Source: Algoriphagus halophilus (GTDB lineage Bacteria > Bacteroidota > Bacteroidia > Cytophagales > Cyclobacteriaceae). From it: a stretch of DNA of 64,000 bases. Positions 45,889 through 55,059 of the stretch are shown in pieces. The notes beneath the pieces are model-generated. The model was not told the DNA's origin. It worked only from the letters and a program-made list of their open reading frames with translations, and ran no database searches. The translations under genes were made by a program, and so were the position numbers. Location of the stretch: contig NZ_FSRC01000004.1 in the NCBI RefSeq assembly GCF_900129785.1, positions 361,461 to 425,460 on the forward strand, in the 5' to 3' direction. Every line of letters begins with the position of its first letter. Positions within the stretch are counted from its first letter, which is position 1.

Positions 45889-47904
45889 TCAATATTCAAT
45901 TAAAGAAGTTAATTTTTCCCTAAATCTTTCCACAGGCAAAAACTGTTTTTCAAGATTAGGAGAAAAAGGAACAGGCGTATCCAAGCTTCCTTCCCGCATA
46001 ACTGGGGCATCTAAATAGGTGAAACAATGCTCAGAAATCCATGCACAAATCTCTGCTCCAATGCCACCCGTCAAACAATCTTCCTGCAAAAAGATAACTT
46101 TGCCAGTCTTTTTTACAGTTTCTTTCACCGCTTCTTTATCCCAGGGCAAAAGCGTTCTGAGGTCTAAAATATCAGCGTCTATTCCAAGTTCAGACGCTGC
46201 TGCTGATGCCCAATGGACCCCCATTCCATAAGTAATAATGGAAACTTGGTCTCCTTTCTTGATAAGGTTCGCTTTTCCAATTTCTACTGTATAATACTCA
46301 TCAGGTATGGATTCGCTAATAGATCGGTAAAGTCCTTTATGTTCAAAATACAAATATGGGTTTGGGTCCTCAAAAGCAGCATTGAGTAAACCTTTGGCAT
46401 CGTATGGATTGGAAGGATACACAATCTTTAAACCTGGTGTATGAAAAAACCAGGCTTCATTGGATTGGCTATGAAATGGCCCTGCCGCCATTCCTGCACC
46501 CGTTGGCATTCGGACTACTACATCTGCCTGTTGACCCCACCGGTAATGTATTTTAGCCAAGTTGTTGACGATTTGGTTGAATCCTACAGAGACAAAGTCC
46601 GCAAACTGCATTTCTACCATGGCTTTATACCCATTGATAGCTAGTCCTAAGCCTGCTCCAATAATAGCGCTTTCGCACAAAGGTGTGTTTCTTACACGTT
46701 CTGCTCCAAACTCTTTTTTAAAACCATCTGTGATTTTGAAAACACCTCCATATTCTCCAATATCTTGACCCATTAAAATTAGTTTTGGGTATTTCATCAT
46801 GGATTCACGAAGGCTGTCACTGATTGCATCAACCAATCTTTTTTCTGAAGTAGGAGCTACGGTTTTAGGATTTACAACTTCTTGAGTAAAGGGAGCATAC
46901 ACATCCTGCAATTCAAATTCCAAGGAAGGCGAAATCGGAGCTTCTGCAAAGGCGATTTCTAGAGCATCGTTGATCTCCTTTTTTACTTTTTTATTGATTC
47001 GATCTTTGACCTTGTCAGATAGAATTCCAGTTTCCTCGAGATACTTTTCATAATTTTCTACCGGATCCAACTTGCTCCAATCCTCCATCAGTTGAGAGGG
47101 GACGTACTTTGTTCCAGAGGCTTCTTCATGTCCACGCATCCGGAAAGTAATCGCTTCTACTAAAACTGGCCTTGGGTTTTTCCGAATATCCTCCGCAAGC
47201 TTTAGGATGGTGTCATAAACTTCCAAAACATTATTTCCCTGTACTCGAATGGCCTCCATTCCATATCCTGGACCCTTTTCAGTAAAATTCTTAAAGGCAA
47301 ACTGCTCTTCGCTTGGCGTTGATAATCCATATCCATTATGTTCTACCAAGAAGATGACCGGGAGCTTCCATACTGCAGCTACATTCAAGCCTTCATGAAA
47401 ATCACCTTCCGAACTTGCTCCATCTCCTGTAAACACAAGGGTGACTTTCGGTTCATCCGAAAGCTTATGTGCCAGAGCAATTCCGTCAGCAATCGCCATT
47501 TGAGGGCCTAAATGAGAAATCATTCCTACGATGTGATGGTCTAAACTTCCAAAGTGAAAGGAACGATCACGTCCCTTGGTAAAGCCCGAAAGCTTTCCTT
47601 GAAATTGGGCGAATAGTCTCTCTAACGGGATGTCTCTTCCAGTGAAAATCCCCAAGTTTCGGTGCATGGGTAAAATGAACTCCTGAGAATCAAGTGCATG
47701 GACAGCCCCTATGGAAATAGCTTCTTGTCCCCAGCCACTAAACCATTTGGTGATTTTTCCTTGGCGAAGAAGGATGAGCATTTTTTCTTCAATCCTCCTA
47801 GGTTTGATTAAAGATTCATAGAGAGAAAGGAGAAATTCATCCGAAAAGTTTTTCCTGTCAAAAGTCAGGCAAGAAGCTTGATTGGTTGCTGTTTCCATGG
47901 TCAT
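45889..47904 (-). CDS. Alpha-keto acid dehydrogenase E1, alpha and beta subunits fused
   Basis: A 671-residue thiamine diphosphate enzyme joining E1-alpha (residues about 20-330) and E1-beta (about 345-670) in one chain. The ThDP motif GDGASSEGDFHEGLN starts at residue 160, with Asn190 closing it. The beta half has MGQDIGEYGGVFKITDGF, and the end (YLDAPVMREGSLDTPVPFSPNLEKQFLP) fits the branched-chain/2-oxoisovalerate type more than pyruvate. It decarboxylates a 2-keto acid and loads the acyl group on an E2 lipoyl domain; no E2 or E3 gene is near. An 8-base -7 box and a terminator-like hairpin precede it. Confidence 0.92.
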   Translation of the reverse strand: MTMETATNQASCLTFDRKNFSDEFLLSLYESLIKPRRIEEKMLILLRQGKITKWFSGWGQEAISIGAVHALDSQEFILPMHRNLGIFTGRDIPLERLFAQFQGKLSGFTKGRDRSFHFGSLDHHIVGMISHLGPQMAIADGIALAHKLSDEPKVTLVFTGDGASSEGDFHEGLNVAAVWKLPVIFLVEHNGYGLSTPSEEQFAFKNFTEKGPGYGMEAIRVQGNNVLEVYDTILKLAEDIRKNPRPVLVEAITFRMRGHEEASGTKYVPSQLMEDWSKLDPVENYEKYLEETGILSDKVKDRINKKVKKEINDALEIAFAEAPISPSLEFELQDVYAPFTQEVVNPKTVAPTSEKRLVDAISDSLRESMMKYPKLILMGQDIGEYGGVFKITDGFKKEFGAERVRNTPLCESAIIGAGLGLAINGYKAMVEMQFADFVSVGFNQIVNNLAKIHYRWGQQADVVVRMPTGAGMAAGPFHSQSNEAWFFHTPGLKIVYPSNPYDAKGLLNAAFEDPNPYLYFEHKGLYRSISESIPDEYYTVEIGKANLIKKGDQVSIITYGMGVHWASAAASELGIDADILDLRTLLPWDKEAVKETVKKTGKVIFLQEDCLTGGIGAEICAWISEHCFTYLDAPVMREGSLDTPVPFSPNLEKQFLPVERFREKLTSLIEY

Positions 47905-47974
47905 TGGATTTCCTATCTAAGGTACAGGATGACACGAATTCCCCAAAGTTTCTTTCCAAGCAATTGCATAAAAA

Positions 47975-47999
47975 ATGCCCCGAAAATAATTCGGGGCAT
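47975..47999 (-). terminator. Terminator-like hairpin in the leader of the E1 gene
   Basis: ATGCCCCGAA (47975-47984) pairs perfectly with TTCGGGGCAT (47990-47999) around AATAA. On the minus strand it is followed by a T run (bases 47974-47970), so it can stop transcription in the E1 direction; on the plus strand no T run follows. It lies between a minus-strand -7 box (48043-48050) and the E1 start (47904), where a terminator of another gene would have no gene to end. It could be an attenuator or the 3' end of a small RNA. Confidence 0.6.
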
Positions 48000-48042
48000 A
48001 AAAAATAAATGCAAGGAGTTAAAAAGTGTTTGCTGTATGTTT

Positions 48043-48050
48043 CAAAATTA
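48043..48050 (-). promoter_or_regulatory. Candidate -7 box for the E1 gene
   Basis: CAAAATTA on the plus strand reads TAATTTTG on the minus strand, matching TAnnTTTG. Transcription would start near 48036 and give a leader of about 130 bases containing the hairpin at 47975-47999. No clear -33 TTG was found. Confidence 0.45.
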
Positions 48051-48245
48051 GGAAATGGATTTCTCCTACTACGAAATGATGCGTTAAGGTTCTTTTATCA
48101 AAAAGTTAAGCCCGTAATTTATAGGTAATATTGGGCCGTTAGTGTGCCTGATTTTTTGTTAAATCATTGGAATAGAGCTGCAGAATAGAGTGCTTTTAGA
48201 TAACATGGCGATAAATCTTGTCCCAAAGGATTTTTGTGGACTTAA

Positions 48246-48253
48246 TACATTTG
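48246..48253 (+). promoter_or_regulatory. -7 box of the glycosidase-like gene
   Basis: TACATTTG matches TAnnTTTG. Transcription should begin near 48259, about 10 bases before the ATG at 48269, which rules out the earlier in-frame TTG at 48218 as a start. The nearest TTG at 48218-48220 is 25 bases away, too far for an ideal -33. Confidence 0.5.
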
Positions 48254-48268
48254 AGCTATCTTAAATCC

Positions 48269-49363
48269 ATGAGATCCAATCTAGCCCTATTTAGTATCTT
48301 TTTATTGTCCTTTTTATCAGTCAGTTCTTTTGCTCAGTCGACAAGGAATACGAAGGTGGAAATAAAAGGAAATCAATTTTTGATCAATGATCAGCCCACC
48401 TATCCAGGAAGAGTTTGGAAAGGGAACAAAATAGAAGGCTTATTGATGAACTCAAGGATGGTTCAAGGGATATTTGATGATCTCAATCCAGAAACCATCA
48501 AAAACTGGGAATACCCGGATACTCAAACTTGGAATCCGGATAGAAATACTCAGGAGTTTGTAGGCCAGATGCCCATTTGGAAATCCTTTGGTCTTCTTTC
48601 CTTTACGATCAATCTACAGGGAGGAAGTCCATTTGGCTATTCTCAAAATCAGCCTTGGATCAATTCTGCATTTACTGAAAAAGGGGAATTGCGAGAAGCC
48701 TATTTCAATCGATTGGAAAAAATATTGGACAAGGCAGATGAACTGGGAATGGTGCCTATTGTGGGATTATTTTACTTCGGTCAGGATGAAGTTCTCCAGG
48801 ATGAACAAGCTGTAATTCATGCGGTTGAAAATGCGATAGACTGGATTTTGAAGAAAGGCTATCAAAATGTATTAATTGAAGTCAATAACGAATGCAATGT
48901 CAGGTATGATCATGAGATCCTACAACCCGAAAGAGTCCATGAATTGATTGAGTTGGTAAAAAAAAGGAGGTGGAAGGGTCGGCGACTGCTAGTGAGTACC
49001 AGTTATGGAGGAGGTACGGTGCCAAAAGAAAATGTGATCCAGTCAGCCGATTTTATTTTGCTTCATGGGAATGGAGTGAAAGATCCTAACAACATTACCG
49101 CCCAAGTCGAAGCAACTAGAAGGGTAGAGGGGTATACCGATCAGCCTATTGTATACAATGAAGATGATCATTTTGAATTCGATCAGGAGCTGAACAACTT
49201 CACCGCTGCTACAGCTGCTTATGCTTCTTGGGGATTTTTTGATTATCGGATGAAAGATGAGGGATTTGAAGCAGGTTATCAAAGCGTACCGGTTGATTGG
49301 GGAATCAACTCCGAACGGAAAAAAGGATTTTTTGAGCTACTCAAAGAGATAACGGGGTATTGA
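48269..49363 (+). CDS. Exported glycosidase-like TIM-barrel protein
   Basis: A 364-residue protein with signal MRSNLALFSIFLLSFLSVSSFAQ. It reads as a (beta/alpha)8 barrel of clan GH-A type: likely acid/base Glu208 in LIEVNNECN and likely nucleophile Glu298 in IVYNEDDHF, with GMVPIVGLFYF and DFILLHGNG between. No CAZy family is clear to me; glycan hydrolysis is inferred from the two Glu positions only. It is a single gene before rimO, with no terminator seen. Confidence 0.65.
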   Translation: MRSNLALFSIFLLSFLSVSSFAQSTRNTKVEIKGNQFLINDQPTYPGRVWKGNKIEGLLMNSRMVQGIFDDLNPETIKNWEYPDTQTWNPDRNTQEFVGQMPIWKSFGLLSFTINLQGGSPFGYSQNQPWINSAFTEKGELREAYFNRLEKILDKADELGMVPIVGLFYFGQDEVLQDEQAVIHAVENAIDWILKKGYQNVLIEVNNECNVRYDHEILQPERVHELIELVKKRRWKGRRLLVSTSYGGGTVPKENVIQSADFILLHGNGVKDPNNITAQVEATRRVEGYTDQPIVYNEDDHFEFDQELNNFTAATAAYASWGFFDYRMKDEGFEAGYQSVPVDWGINSERKKGFFELLKEITGY

Positions 49364-49496
49364 GTGAATATAAAATGGATAATTAAAAATTAGTATCCTT
49401 GGCTTTTTACAAGTTAAGTACCTCAAGCTTAAGTTCATTTGATTGCTCAAATTCTTAAATTTTAAATTCAAAAAAGTGCGGAGCTACTTTTTTGTC

Positions 49497-49504
49497 TACC
49501 TTTG
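49497..49504 (+). promoter_or_regulatory. -7 box of rimO
   Basis: TACCTTTG matches TAnnTTTG. It contains the TTG at 49502 that would otherwise open the reading frame, so that codon is part of the promoter, and translation should start at the GTG at 49529 about 18 bases after the transcript start. Confidence 0.65.
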
Positions 49505-49528
49505 CAGCTTCAAAAAAGAAGGAAATCT

Positions 49529-50842
49529 GTGAAAGCTAGAACTCTTAAGAAAGACAAAGTAAATATCATCACCATGGGTTGCTCCAAGAATCTGGTAGAT
49601 TCAGAAGTTCTACTCACCCAACTCAAAGGGAATGGGATCAATGCAAGTCATGAATCCAATACCGATGATAATAACATTGTCATCATAAACACCTGTGGGT
49701 TTATTGATAATGCAAAGCAGGAGTCGATTGATACGATTTTACAGTATGTCGATGCCAAAGAGCAAGGTTTAGTGGATAAAGTATATGTGACTGGATGTCT
49801 TTCTCAACGCTACAAAGATGATTTGGAGAAAGAGATTCCTCAAGTGGATGCATTTTTTGGCACCCGTGATCTGCCCGCTATATTGAAGAAGTTCAAAGCA
49901 GATTACAAGCATGAATTGGTAGGGGAGAGATTGTTGACTCATTCATCTCATTATGCCTACATGAAGATTTCTGAAGGCTGTGATAGGCCATGTTCATTTT
50001 GTGCGATTCCTTTGATGCGTGGAGGCCATATTTCCAGACCAATTGAGGAATTAGTAAAGGAGGCGGAGCACAAAGCGGCTGGAGGCACAAAGGAATTACT
50101 ACTGATAGCCCAGGATTCAACATATTATGGTTTGGACCTGTATAAAAAGAGAAATCTGGCAGAATTGATGCGTAGGCTTTCTGATGTCAATGGCATTGAC
50201 TGGATCCGTTTACATTATGCCTATCCAACGGGGTTCCCAATGGATGTGATCGAGGTGATGAAGGAGCGTGATAATATTTGTAATTACCTGGATATTCCAC
50301 TTCAACATGGCTCCACAGATGTGTTGAAAGCCATGCGTCGTGGAACAACCCGCGAAAAGCAAGAAAACCTGATTCACAGTATCCGTGATATTTTACCGGA
50401 CATTGCTATTCGAACTACCCTGATAGCTGGACATCCAGGAGAAGGTGAGAAGGAATACCAGGAGATGGTTGACTTTGTGGAGCGAATGAAATTTGAGCGC
50501 TTGGGAGTGTTTACTTATTCTCATGAAGAAAATACCCATGCATTTTCTATGGAAGATTCCATCCCTCAGGAGGTGAAGCAAGAGCGGGCAAACCACCTGA
50601 TGGAGATTCAGGAGCAGATATCTTTTGAATTGAATCAGGATAAAGTTGGCAAGACTTTCAAAGTTCTAATAGATAAGAAAGAAGGCGGGCATTTCGTAGG
50701 ACGTACAGAATATGATTCAGTAGAAGTGGATAATGAAGTCCTGATCGATGCATCGAAACATTATTGCCGAGTGGGAGATTTTGTCCATGTGAAAATCAAT
50801 GAGGCGACAGAGTTTGATTTGTATGGAGATGTAGTCGAATAG
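49529..50842 (+). CDS. rimO: Ribosomal protein S12 methylthiotransferase RimO
   Basis: A radical SAM enzyme that adds a methylthio group to an Asp of ribosomal protein S12. The 437-residue protein has the N-terminal cluster cysteines Cys18 (MGCSKN), Cys56 (NTCGFID) and Cys90 (VTGCLSQRY), and the radical SAM CxxxCxxC at Cys151, Cys155 and Cys158 (EGCDRPCSFCAIP). A TRAM domain forms the last 65 residues. The GTG start at 49529 fits the family N-terminus MKxxTLKKDKVN and the promoter position. Confidence 0.95.
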   Translation: MKARTLKKDKVNIITMGCSKNLVDSEVLLTQLKGNGINASHESNTDDNNIVIINTCGFIDNAKQESIDTILQYVDAKEQGLVDKVYVTGCLSQRYKDDLEKEIPQVDAFFGTRDLPAILKKFKADYKHELVGERLLTHSSHYAYMKISEGCDRPCSFCAIPLMRGGHISRPIEELVKEAEHKAAGGTKELLLIAQDSTYYGLDLYKKRNLAELMRRLSDVNGIDWIRLHYAYPTGFPMDVIEVMKERDNICNYLDIPLQHGSTDVLKAMRRGTTREKQENLIHSIRDILPDIAIRTTLIAGHPGEGEKEYQEMVDFVERMKFERLGVFTYSHEENTHAFSMEDSIPQEVKQERANHLMEIQEQISFELNQDKVGKTFKVLIDKKEGGHFVGRTEYDSVEVDNEVLIDASKHYCRVGDFVHVKINEATEFDLYGDVVE

Positions 50843-50846
50843 GCAG

Positions 50847-50872
50847 AATCCCGCTTTTTAGGAAGCGGGATT
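50847..50872 (+). terminator. Terminator of rimO
   Basis: AATCCCGCTT (50847-50856) pairs with AAGCGGGATT (50863-50872) around a TTTAGG loop, then TTTTATTATT. Intrinsic terminator 5 bases after the rimO stop. Confidence 0.9.
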
Positions 50873-51049
50873 TTTTATTATTAGTTATTGAAAAATAGTT
50901 TTTAAACTTTTTGAAAGTCTTTCTATTTGGGTTTAATGGAAATAGAAAGGGAAATCTTTTTTTTGGGAATGTCGTAACTTATTAATAATTAAGCATTTTA
51001 AATACTGAAAAGAGTTTTTTAATTTAAATCTTTTTAAAACCTTATCCCC

Positions 51050-52306
51050 ATGTTAAACATAGTTCTTTCCATCCTTTTGAGTTTCTTATTTCAGGCTCCA
51101 GAGGAGCAAGCATATTTTTATTTCGGGAATGATAATCTCATTGGAGTCGGTAATCTCGTAGAGGGGAAAAAATCAGGAGAATGGAAAGTTTATTCCAAAA
51201 CCAATCCAGTTTTATCTGATGATTCTAACTTTAACCAAGCGGATCCTGATGTCTTCAAAAAATATTTTAATCAGGAGATGCCTGCTTATGTAATCAATTT
51301 TATAAATGATGTCCCTGATGGGATTTTTCAGGAAAATTATCCTAGTGGAGCGATTAAAACCCTTGGCATATTTGAAAATGGAGTGTTAACAAAGGAGTTC
51401 AAGGAATTTTATGAAAATGGAGAACTGGAATATGCTGGGCGATTGGAAAGAGGAAAAAAGGAAGGGGAGTGGCATGAGTATTATGAGAATGGTCAAGTGA
51501 AATCATCTATTTCCTATGTTGAAGGATTGGCTGAGGGTGAAGCAGTTTATTATGATTCAGATGGGCGGATAGAGTCGAAACTTTCTTTCTCAAATGGCAA
51601 AAAAGATGGAGTCTATCAATCATTTTTTCAGGATGGTGAACTAAAGGAAAAGGGAACCTTTCAAGATGGTGTTCCAACAGGGGAATGGGTATCCTTTGAT
51701 CCTGATAAAAACATTGAATTCCGTGGAAATCTTGAAGAGGGGGTTCGAAATGGGGAATGGATTGAGGAATTAGAGGTTATGATAGGATATTACAGGAATG
51801 GGAATTATGAAAAAGGCCTGAAAGAAGGAAGGTGGTTAGTGAGCGATACCGCAGGAAACCAAGTGCAAGTTGAAAATTATAAAGGAGGAAAGCTTATTTC
51901 TGTAATAGCACTCCAGCAAGGAGCAGGGCTTAAAAATGAATATTTGGTCAAGAAGGGGAACGGGCAACTTATTTTTTATGATGATCAAGGCTTTATTAAA
52001 GCGAAAGGAAAAGTGTCCAAAGGAGAAATAAATGGAAGGTGGAGCTTCTATTTCCCTGGTTCAGATAGACTTTCCTCCTCAGGAAGAATCGAATCATCAG
52101 AACGAATAGGAACTTGGAACTTCTACAGTTTTGAAGGTGAAATCATTGATCAAATAGTATATAAACCAGAATCAAAATTTGTAACTGGTACTAATACAGC
52201 AGAGGCTCTTCGAACCAATCATTCACTCCTAAGAAACGGTAATGATGCTTTGGGGACGGCATATAGCAAGTTCTCACCATTTGCACCCTTGAGAACTGTT
52301 TATTGA
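51050..52306 (+). CDS. MORN-repeat (YwqK-like) protein
   Basis: A 418-residue protein built mostly of MORN-2-type repeats of about 22 residues (for example GRLERGKKEGEWHEYYENG, GTFQDGVPTGEWVSF, GNLEEGVRNGEWIEE). Repeats run from about residue 25 to 370, with a break around 270-290. The start MLNIVLSILLSFLFQAP is a possible signal peptide. Databases often name such proteins 'YwqK family antitoxin', but no toxin gene is adjacent and nothing here supports a toxin-antitoxin role. Its function is unknown; binding at the envelope is likely. Confidence 0.75.
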   Translation: MLNIVLSILLSFLFQAPEEQAYFYFGNDNLIGVGNLVEGKKSGEWKVYSKTNPVLSDDSNFNQADPDVFKKYFNQEMPAYVINFINDVPDGIFQENYPSGAIKTLGIFENGVLTKEFKEFYENGELEYAGRLERGKKEGEWHEYYENGQVKSSISYVEGLAEGEAVYYDSDGRIESKLSFSNGKKDGVYQSFFQDGELKEKGTFQDGVPTGEWVSFDPDKNIEFRGNLEEGVRNGEWIEELEVMIGYYRNGNYEKGLKEGRWLVSDTAGNQVQVENYKGGKLISVIALQQGAGLKNEYLVKKGNGQLIFYDDQGFIKAKGKVSKGEINGRWSFYFPGSDRLSSSGRIESSERIGTWNFYSFEGEIIDQIVYKPESKFVTGTNTAEALRTNHSLLRNGNDALGTAYSKFSPFAPLRTVY

Positions 52307-52327
52307 TAGTGATTATTTTCGCGATTT

Positions 52328-52347
52328 GCTGCTTCTCCAGAAGCAGC
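52328..52347 (+). terminator. Terminator of the MORN-repeat gene
   Basis: GCTGCTTCT and AGAAGCAGC (52328-52336, 52339-52347) form a tight hairpin followed by TTTTAAAATATTT, 21 bases after the stop. The remaining 230 bases to the GNAT gene hold no feature I can support, apart from a -7-like TATTTTAG near 52555 with one mismatch. Confidence 0.75.
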
Positions 52348-52579
52348 TTTTAAAATATTTATGGGTGTCGATTTTAGTTGGATTTGGTTCTAGATTCTTT
52401 TTGTTCCTGAATCTGGAGAAGCAAGACAACGATAGAATTAATTGATAGCAATTATTCAATCTTTAATTCTTTTACTTCCTGTTTTGAGAGATCGTAAATC
52501 AGGGGTTTTATTTATAGATAGGAGGCGGTTTTTGCCCTTTCAAGTGATCTGCCTATTTTAGCAGCCTAAAATCCCCTAA

Positions 52580-53743
52580 ATGAAGTTAATCGAAGTAACC
52601 ACTCCGGCCCAGCAAAAGGAATTTATCCAAATGGCCGTAAGGCTTTACAAGGACGAGAAAAACTGGATCAGACCATTGGATGCTGATATTGAAGGACTTT
52701 TTCATCCTGAAACAAACAAACTTTTTAGGAAAGGAGCTAAAGCCAAAAGATGGCTTTTGGAGGATGAAAAAGGGCAAACTATAGGAAGGGTTGCGGCTTT
52801 CATCAATCCAAAGATGAAAGAAAAACAGCCTACAGGTGGATTGGGATTTTTCGAATGTATTCAAAACCAAGAAGCTGCATTTTTACTTTTTGACACAGCA
52901 AAAGCCTGGTTGGAAAGTGAAGGAATGGAAGCCATGGATGGGCCGATCAATTTTGGAGAACGAGATAAATGGTGGGGGCTTTTAGTGGATGGGTTTTCTG
53001 AGCCAAACTATAACATGCCTTGGAACTTTGGCTATTATCAGGAATTTTTTGAGAATTACGGCTTTCAGATTTATTTCAAGCAATACACCTATATGAGGCC
53101 TGTTCAGAATCTCGGTTTTGATGATAAAATGATCAAAAGGGCCAACCAGATCATTGCGGATCCAGATTATGAATTCAGATACATTAAGGGGAAGGAGCTA
53201 CAGGAAAAGGCCCCGGAATACTTTAACACAGTGTATAATAAGGCTTGGGCTCGACATATGGGCAAGACCCTTGCTTTAAAAGAAACACAACTGATGTTCT
53301 CTAAAATGAAACCTATTTTAGATCCAAAGTTGATCTATTTTGGATTCTACAAAGGAGAACCGGTTTCAATGTTCATCCAAATTCCTGAAATCAACCAGAT
53401 TTTTAAACATGTGAACGGGAAAATGGATTTACTGGGAAAATTGAAATTCCTTTGGTATAAAACATTCTCTCCACCCAATAAAATGCTGGGTTTGGTGTTT
53501 GGAGTAGTTCCAGAACATCAAGGTAAAGGGGTAGAAAGTGCGATGATCATTGCTTATGATAAAATGAGCAATCAGCCTTCTTTCCCTTATAAAACTATAG
53601 AGATGAATTGGATAGGTGACTTCAACCCTAAGATGATGCGCGTTTGTGAACAGTTATTGGCTGAAATCTATAAAACACATCATACTTATCGATATTTGTT
53701 TGATAGGACAAAGCCATTCGAACGACATAAGATATTTGATTGA
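52580..53743 (+). CDS. GNAT-family N-acetyltransferase-like protein
   Basis: A 387-residue cytoplasmic protein. The N-terminal 100 residues (LYKDEKNWIRPLDADIEGLF, KRWLLEDEKGQTIGRVAAFIN) are conserved in a Bacteroidota family annotated as GNAT-like, and the C-terminal half has a GNAT-type core with the acetyl-CoA loop region around LGLVFGVVPEHQGKGVESAMI. The gene is about twice the length of a single GNAT domain, so two related domains are plausible. The substrate is unknown. It is single, with its own upstream gap. Confidence 0.7.
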   Translation: MKLIEVTTPAQQKEFIQMAVRLYKDEKNWIRPLDADIEGLFHPETNKLFRKGAKAKRWLLEDEKGQTIGRVAAFINPKMKEKQPTGGLGFFECIQNQEAAFLLFDTAKAWLESEGMEAMDGPINFGERDKWWGLLVDGFSEPNYNMPWNFGYYQEFFENYGFQIYFKQYTYMRPVQNLGFDDKMIKRANQIIADPDYEFRYIKGKELQEKAPEYFNTVYNKAWARHMGKTLALKETQLMFSKMKPILDPKLIYFGFYKGEPVSMFIQIPEINQIFKHVNGKMDLLGKLKFLWYKTFSPPNKMLGLVFGVVPEHQGKGVESAMIIAYDKMSNQPSFPYKTIEMNWIGDFNPKMMRVCEQLLAEIYKTHHTYRYLFDRTKPFERHKIFD

Positions 53744-53840
53744 TTGCCTCTGGGAATCAAAAATGAAAAGCAACTCATGAGCTTTGACTGTAGAAGCTCA
53801 TCAAACTTGAAATTCAAAAAAAAACTTTCCAACTATAATA

Positions 53841-54836
53841 ATGAAGAAATACGACGTGACGGGCATAGGAAATGCCTTAGTAGATATTGAGTTTAAGGTA
53901 AACGACCAATTTTTTGAAGCCAATGGGGTGGAAAAAGGATTGATGACCCTGGTGGATGAGGATAGACAAAATGAACTCATGCAGGTAATTGACACCCAAC
54001 AAGCAAAAAAGCAATGTGGAGGATCTGCGGGTAATACAGTGATCGCAATTAGTCAATTTGGCGGGAAGAGTTATTATTCATGTAAAGTTGCCAATGATGA
54101 GTTTGGGCATTTTTATATGAATGACATGAAAAATGCGGGGGTCAACCATAACCTCAATGAAAGCAATCTAGTGGAAGGGATCACGGGCAAATGTTTGGTG
54201 ATGGTTACGGAAGATGCGGAGCGTACGATGAACACCTTCTTGGGCATTACGCAAACTTATTCGATTGATGACGTGAATGAATCGGCAATTAAAGATTCGA
54301 AATACCTTTATATTGAAGGGTATTTGATCACTTCCGAAAATGGAAAACAAGCGATGAAACATGCAAAGAAAATCGCGGAGCAAAATGGTGTGAAGGTGGC
54401 TTTGACTTTTTCTGATCCTGCTATGGTTAAGTACTTTAAAGACCCCATGACAGAGGTGATTGGTGCGAGTGTAGATATGCTTTTCACCAATGAAGAAGAA
54501 GCATTGATTTTTACGGGGAAGGATAATCTTTTGGAAGCCAGGGAAGAGTTGAAAAAAGTGGCTAAACACTTTGTGATTACCCAAGGTAAAAATGGAGCCA
54601 TGATTTTTGACGGTGATACCTTCATTGATATTGAACCCTATGAAACTACGGCAATAGATACCAATGGAGCCGGAGATATGTTTGCGGGGGCATTTATGTA
54701 TGGCATTACTAATGGACATAGTTATGCTTCCTCTGGTAAATTAGCTTCTATGGCCAGCTCAAAAATTGTAAGCCAATTTGGACCAAGACTTGAATGGCAT
54801 CAAGCAAAGGATATTCTAAATCGCTTGAATCCTTGA
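53841..54836 (+). CDS. PfkB-family kinase, adenosine kinase-like
   Basis: A 331-residue ribokinase-superfamily protein. The N-terminus GIGNALVDIEFKV and the substrate Gly-rich segment CGGSAGNTVIAISQFGG fit the family; the catalytic base and anion hole are in DTNGAGDMFAGAF near residue 270. The TNEEEALIFTG segment is also typical. Closest in pattern to the adenosine kinase-like group, which phosphorylates adenosine or a related nucleoside; sugar specificity cannot be proved from sequence. A terminator follows within 10 bases. Confidence 0.85.
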   Translation: MKKYDVTGIGNALVDIEFKVNDQFFEANGVEKGLMTLVDEDRQNELMQVIDTQQAKKQCGGSAGNTVIAISQFGGKSYYSCKVANDEFGHFYMNDMKNAGVNHNLNESNLVEGITGKCLVMVTEDAERTMNTFLGITQTYSIDDVNESAIKDSKYLYIEGYLITSENGKQAMKHAKKIAEQNGVKVALTFSDPAMVKYFKDPMTEVIGASVDMLFTNEEEALIFTGKDNLLEAREELKKVAKHFVITQGKNGAMIFDGDTFIDIEPYETTAIDTNGAGDMFAGAFMYGITNGHSYASSGKLASMASSKIVSQFGPRLEWHQAKDILNRLNP

Positions 54837-54844
54837 AAATACAG

Positions 54845-54869
54845 ACCGGGTTAAGCTTTTTGACCCGGT
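54845..54869 (+). terminator. Terminator of the PfkB kinase gene
   Basis: ACCGGGT (54845-54851) pairs with ACCCGGT (54863-54869) and is followed by a T run. The 190 bases from here to the M16 gene contain nothing else I can support. Confidence 0.85.
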
Positions 54870-55059
54870 TTTTTTATTATTCTTTAACACCAGATGTTTC
54901 AAGAATTCAACTATATCTTATTTTTTAGTAGAATGTTTTAAATTAGGGAGCCCTGACAAGAAAATATCCATTTTAGTGTTCGTATTTGAACATTTAAACC
55001 TTTTCAATTAAAACTCGATTGAAATAATACACAGAATTTAATAACCCCATCTTTTTACA

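Larger units (their letters stand above)
47905..48268. other. 364-base divergent intergenic region
   Basis: Non-coding gap between the divergent E1 gene and the glycosidase-like gene. It holds a minus-strand -7 box, a minus-strand terminator-like hairpin, and a plus-strand -7 box (TACATTTG at 48246-48253). The stretch 48051-48240 has no ORF, hairpin or repeat that I can support. Confidence 0.6.

Noticed and set aside
51050..52306. Toxin-antitoxin role for the MORN-repeat protein
   Set aside because: The database name 'YwqK family antitoxin' is not supported: no toxin gene is adjacent and the repeats are a generic fold.
54168..54719. Long minus-strand reading frame (183 codons) inside the PfkB kinase gene
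   Set aside because: It mirrors the kinase gene in another frame, has no recognisable motif, and its composition is that of an antisense shadow.
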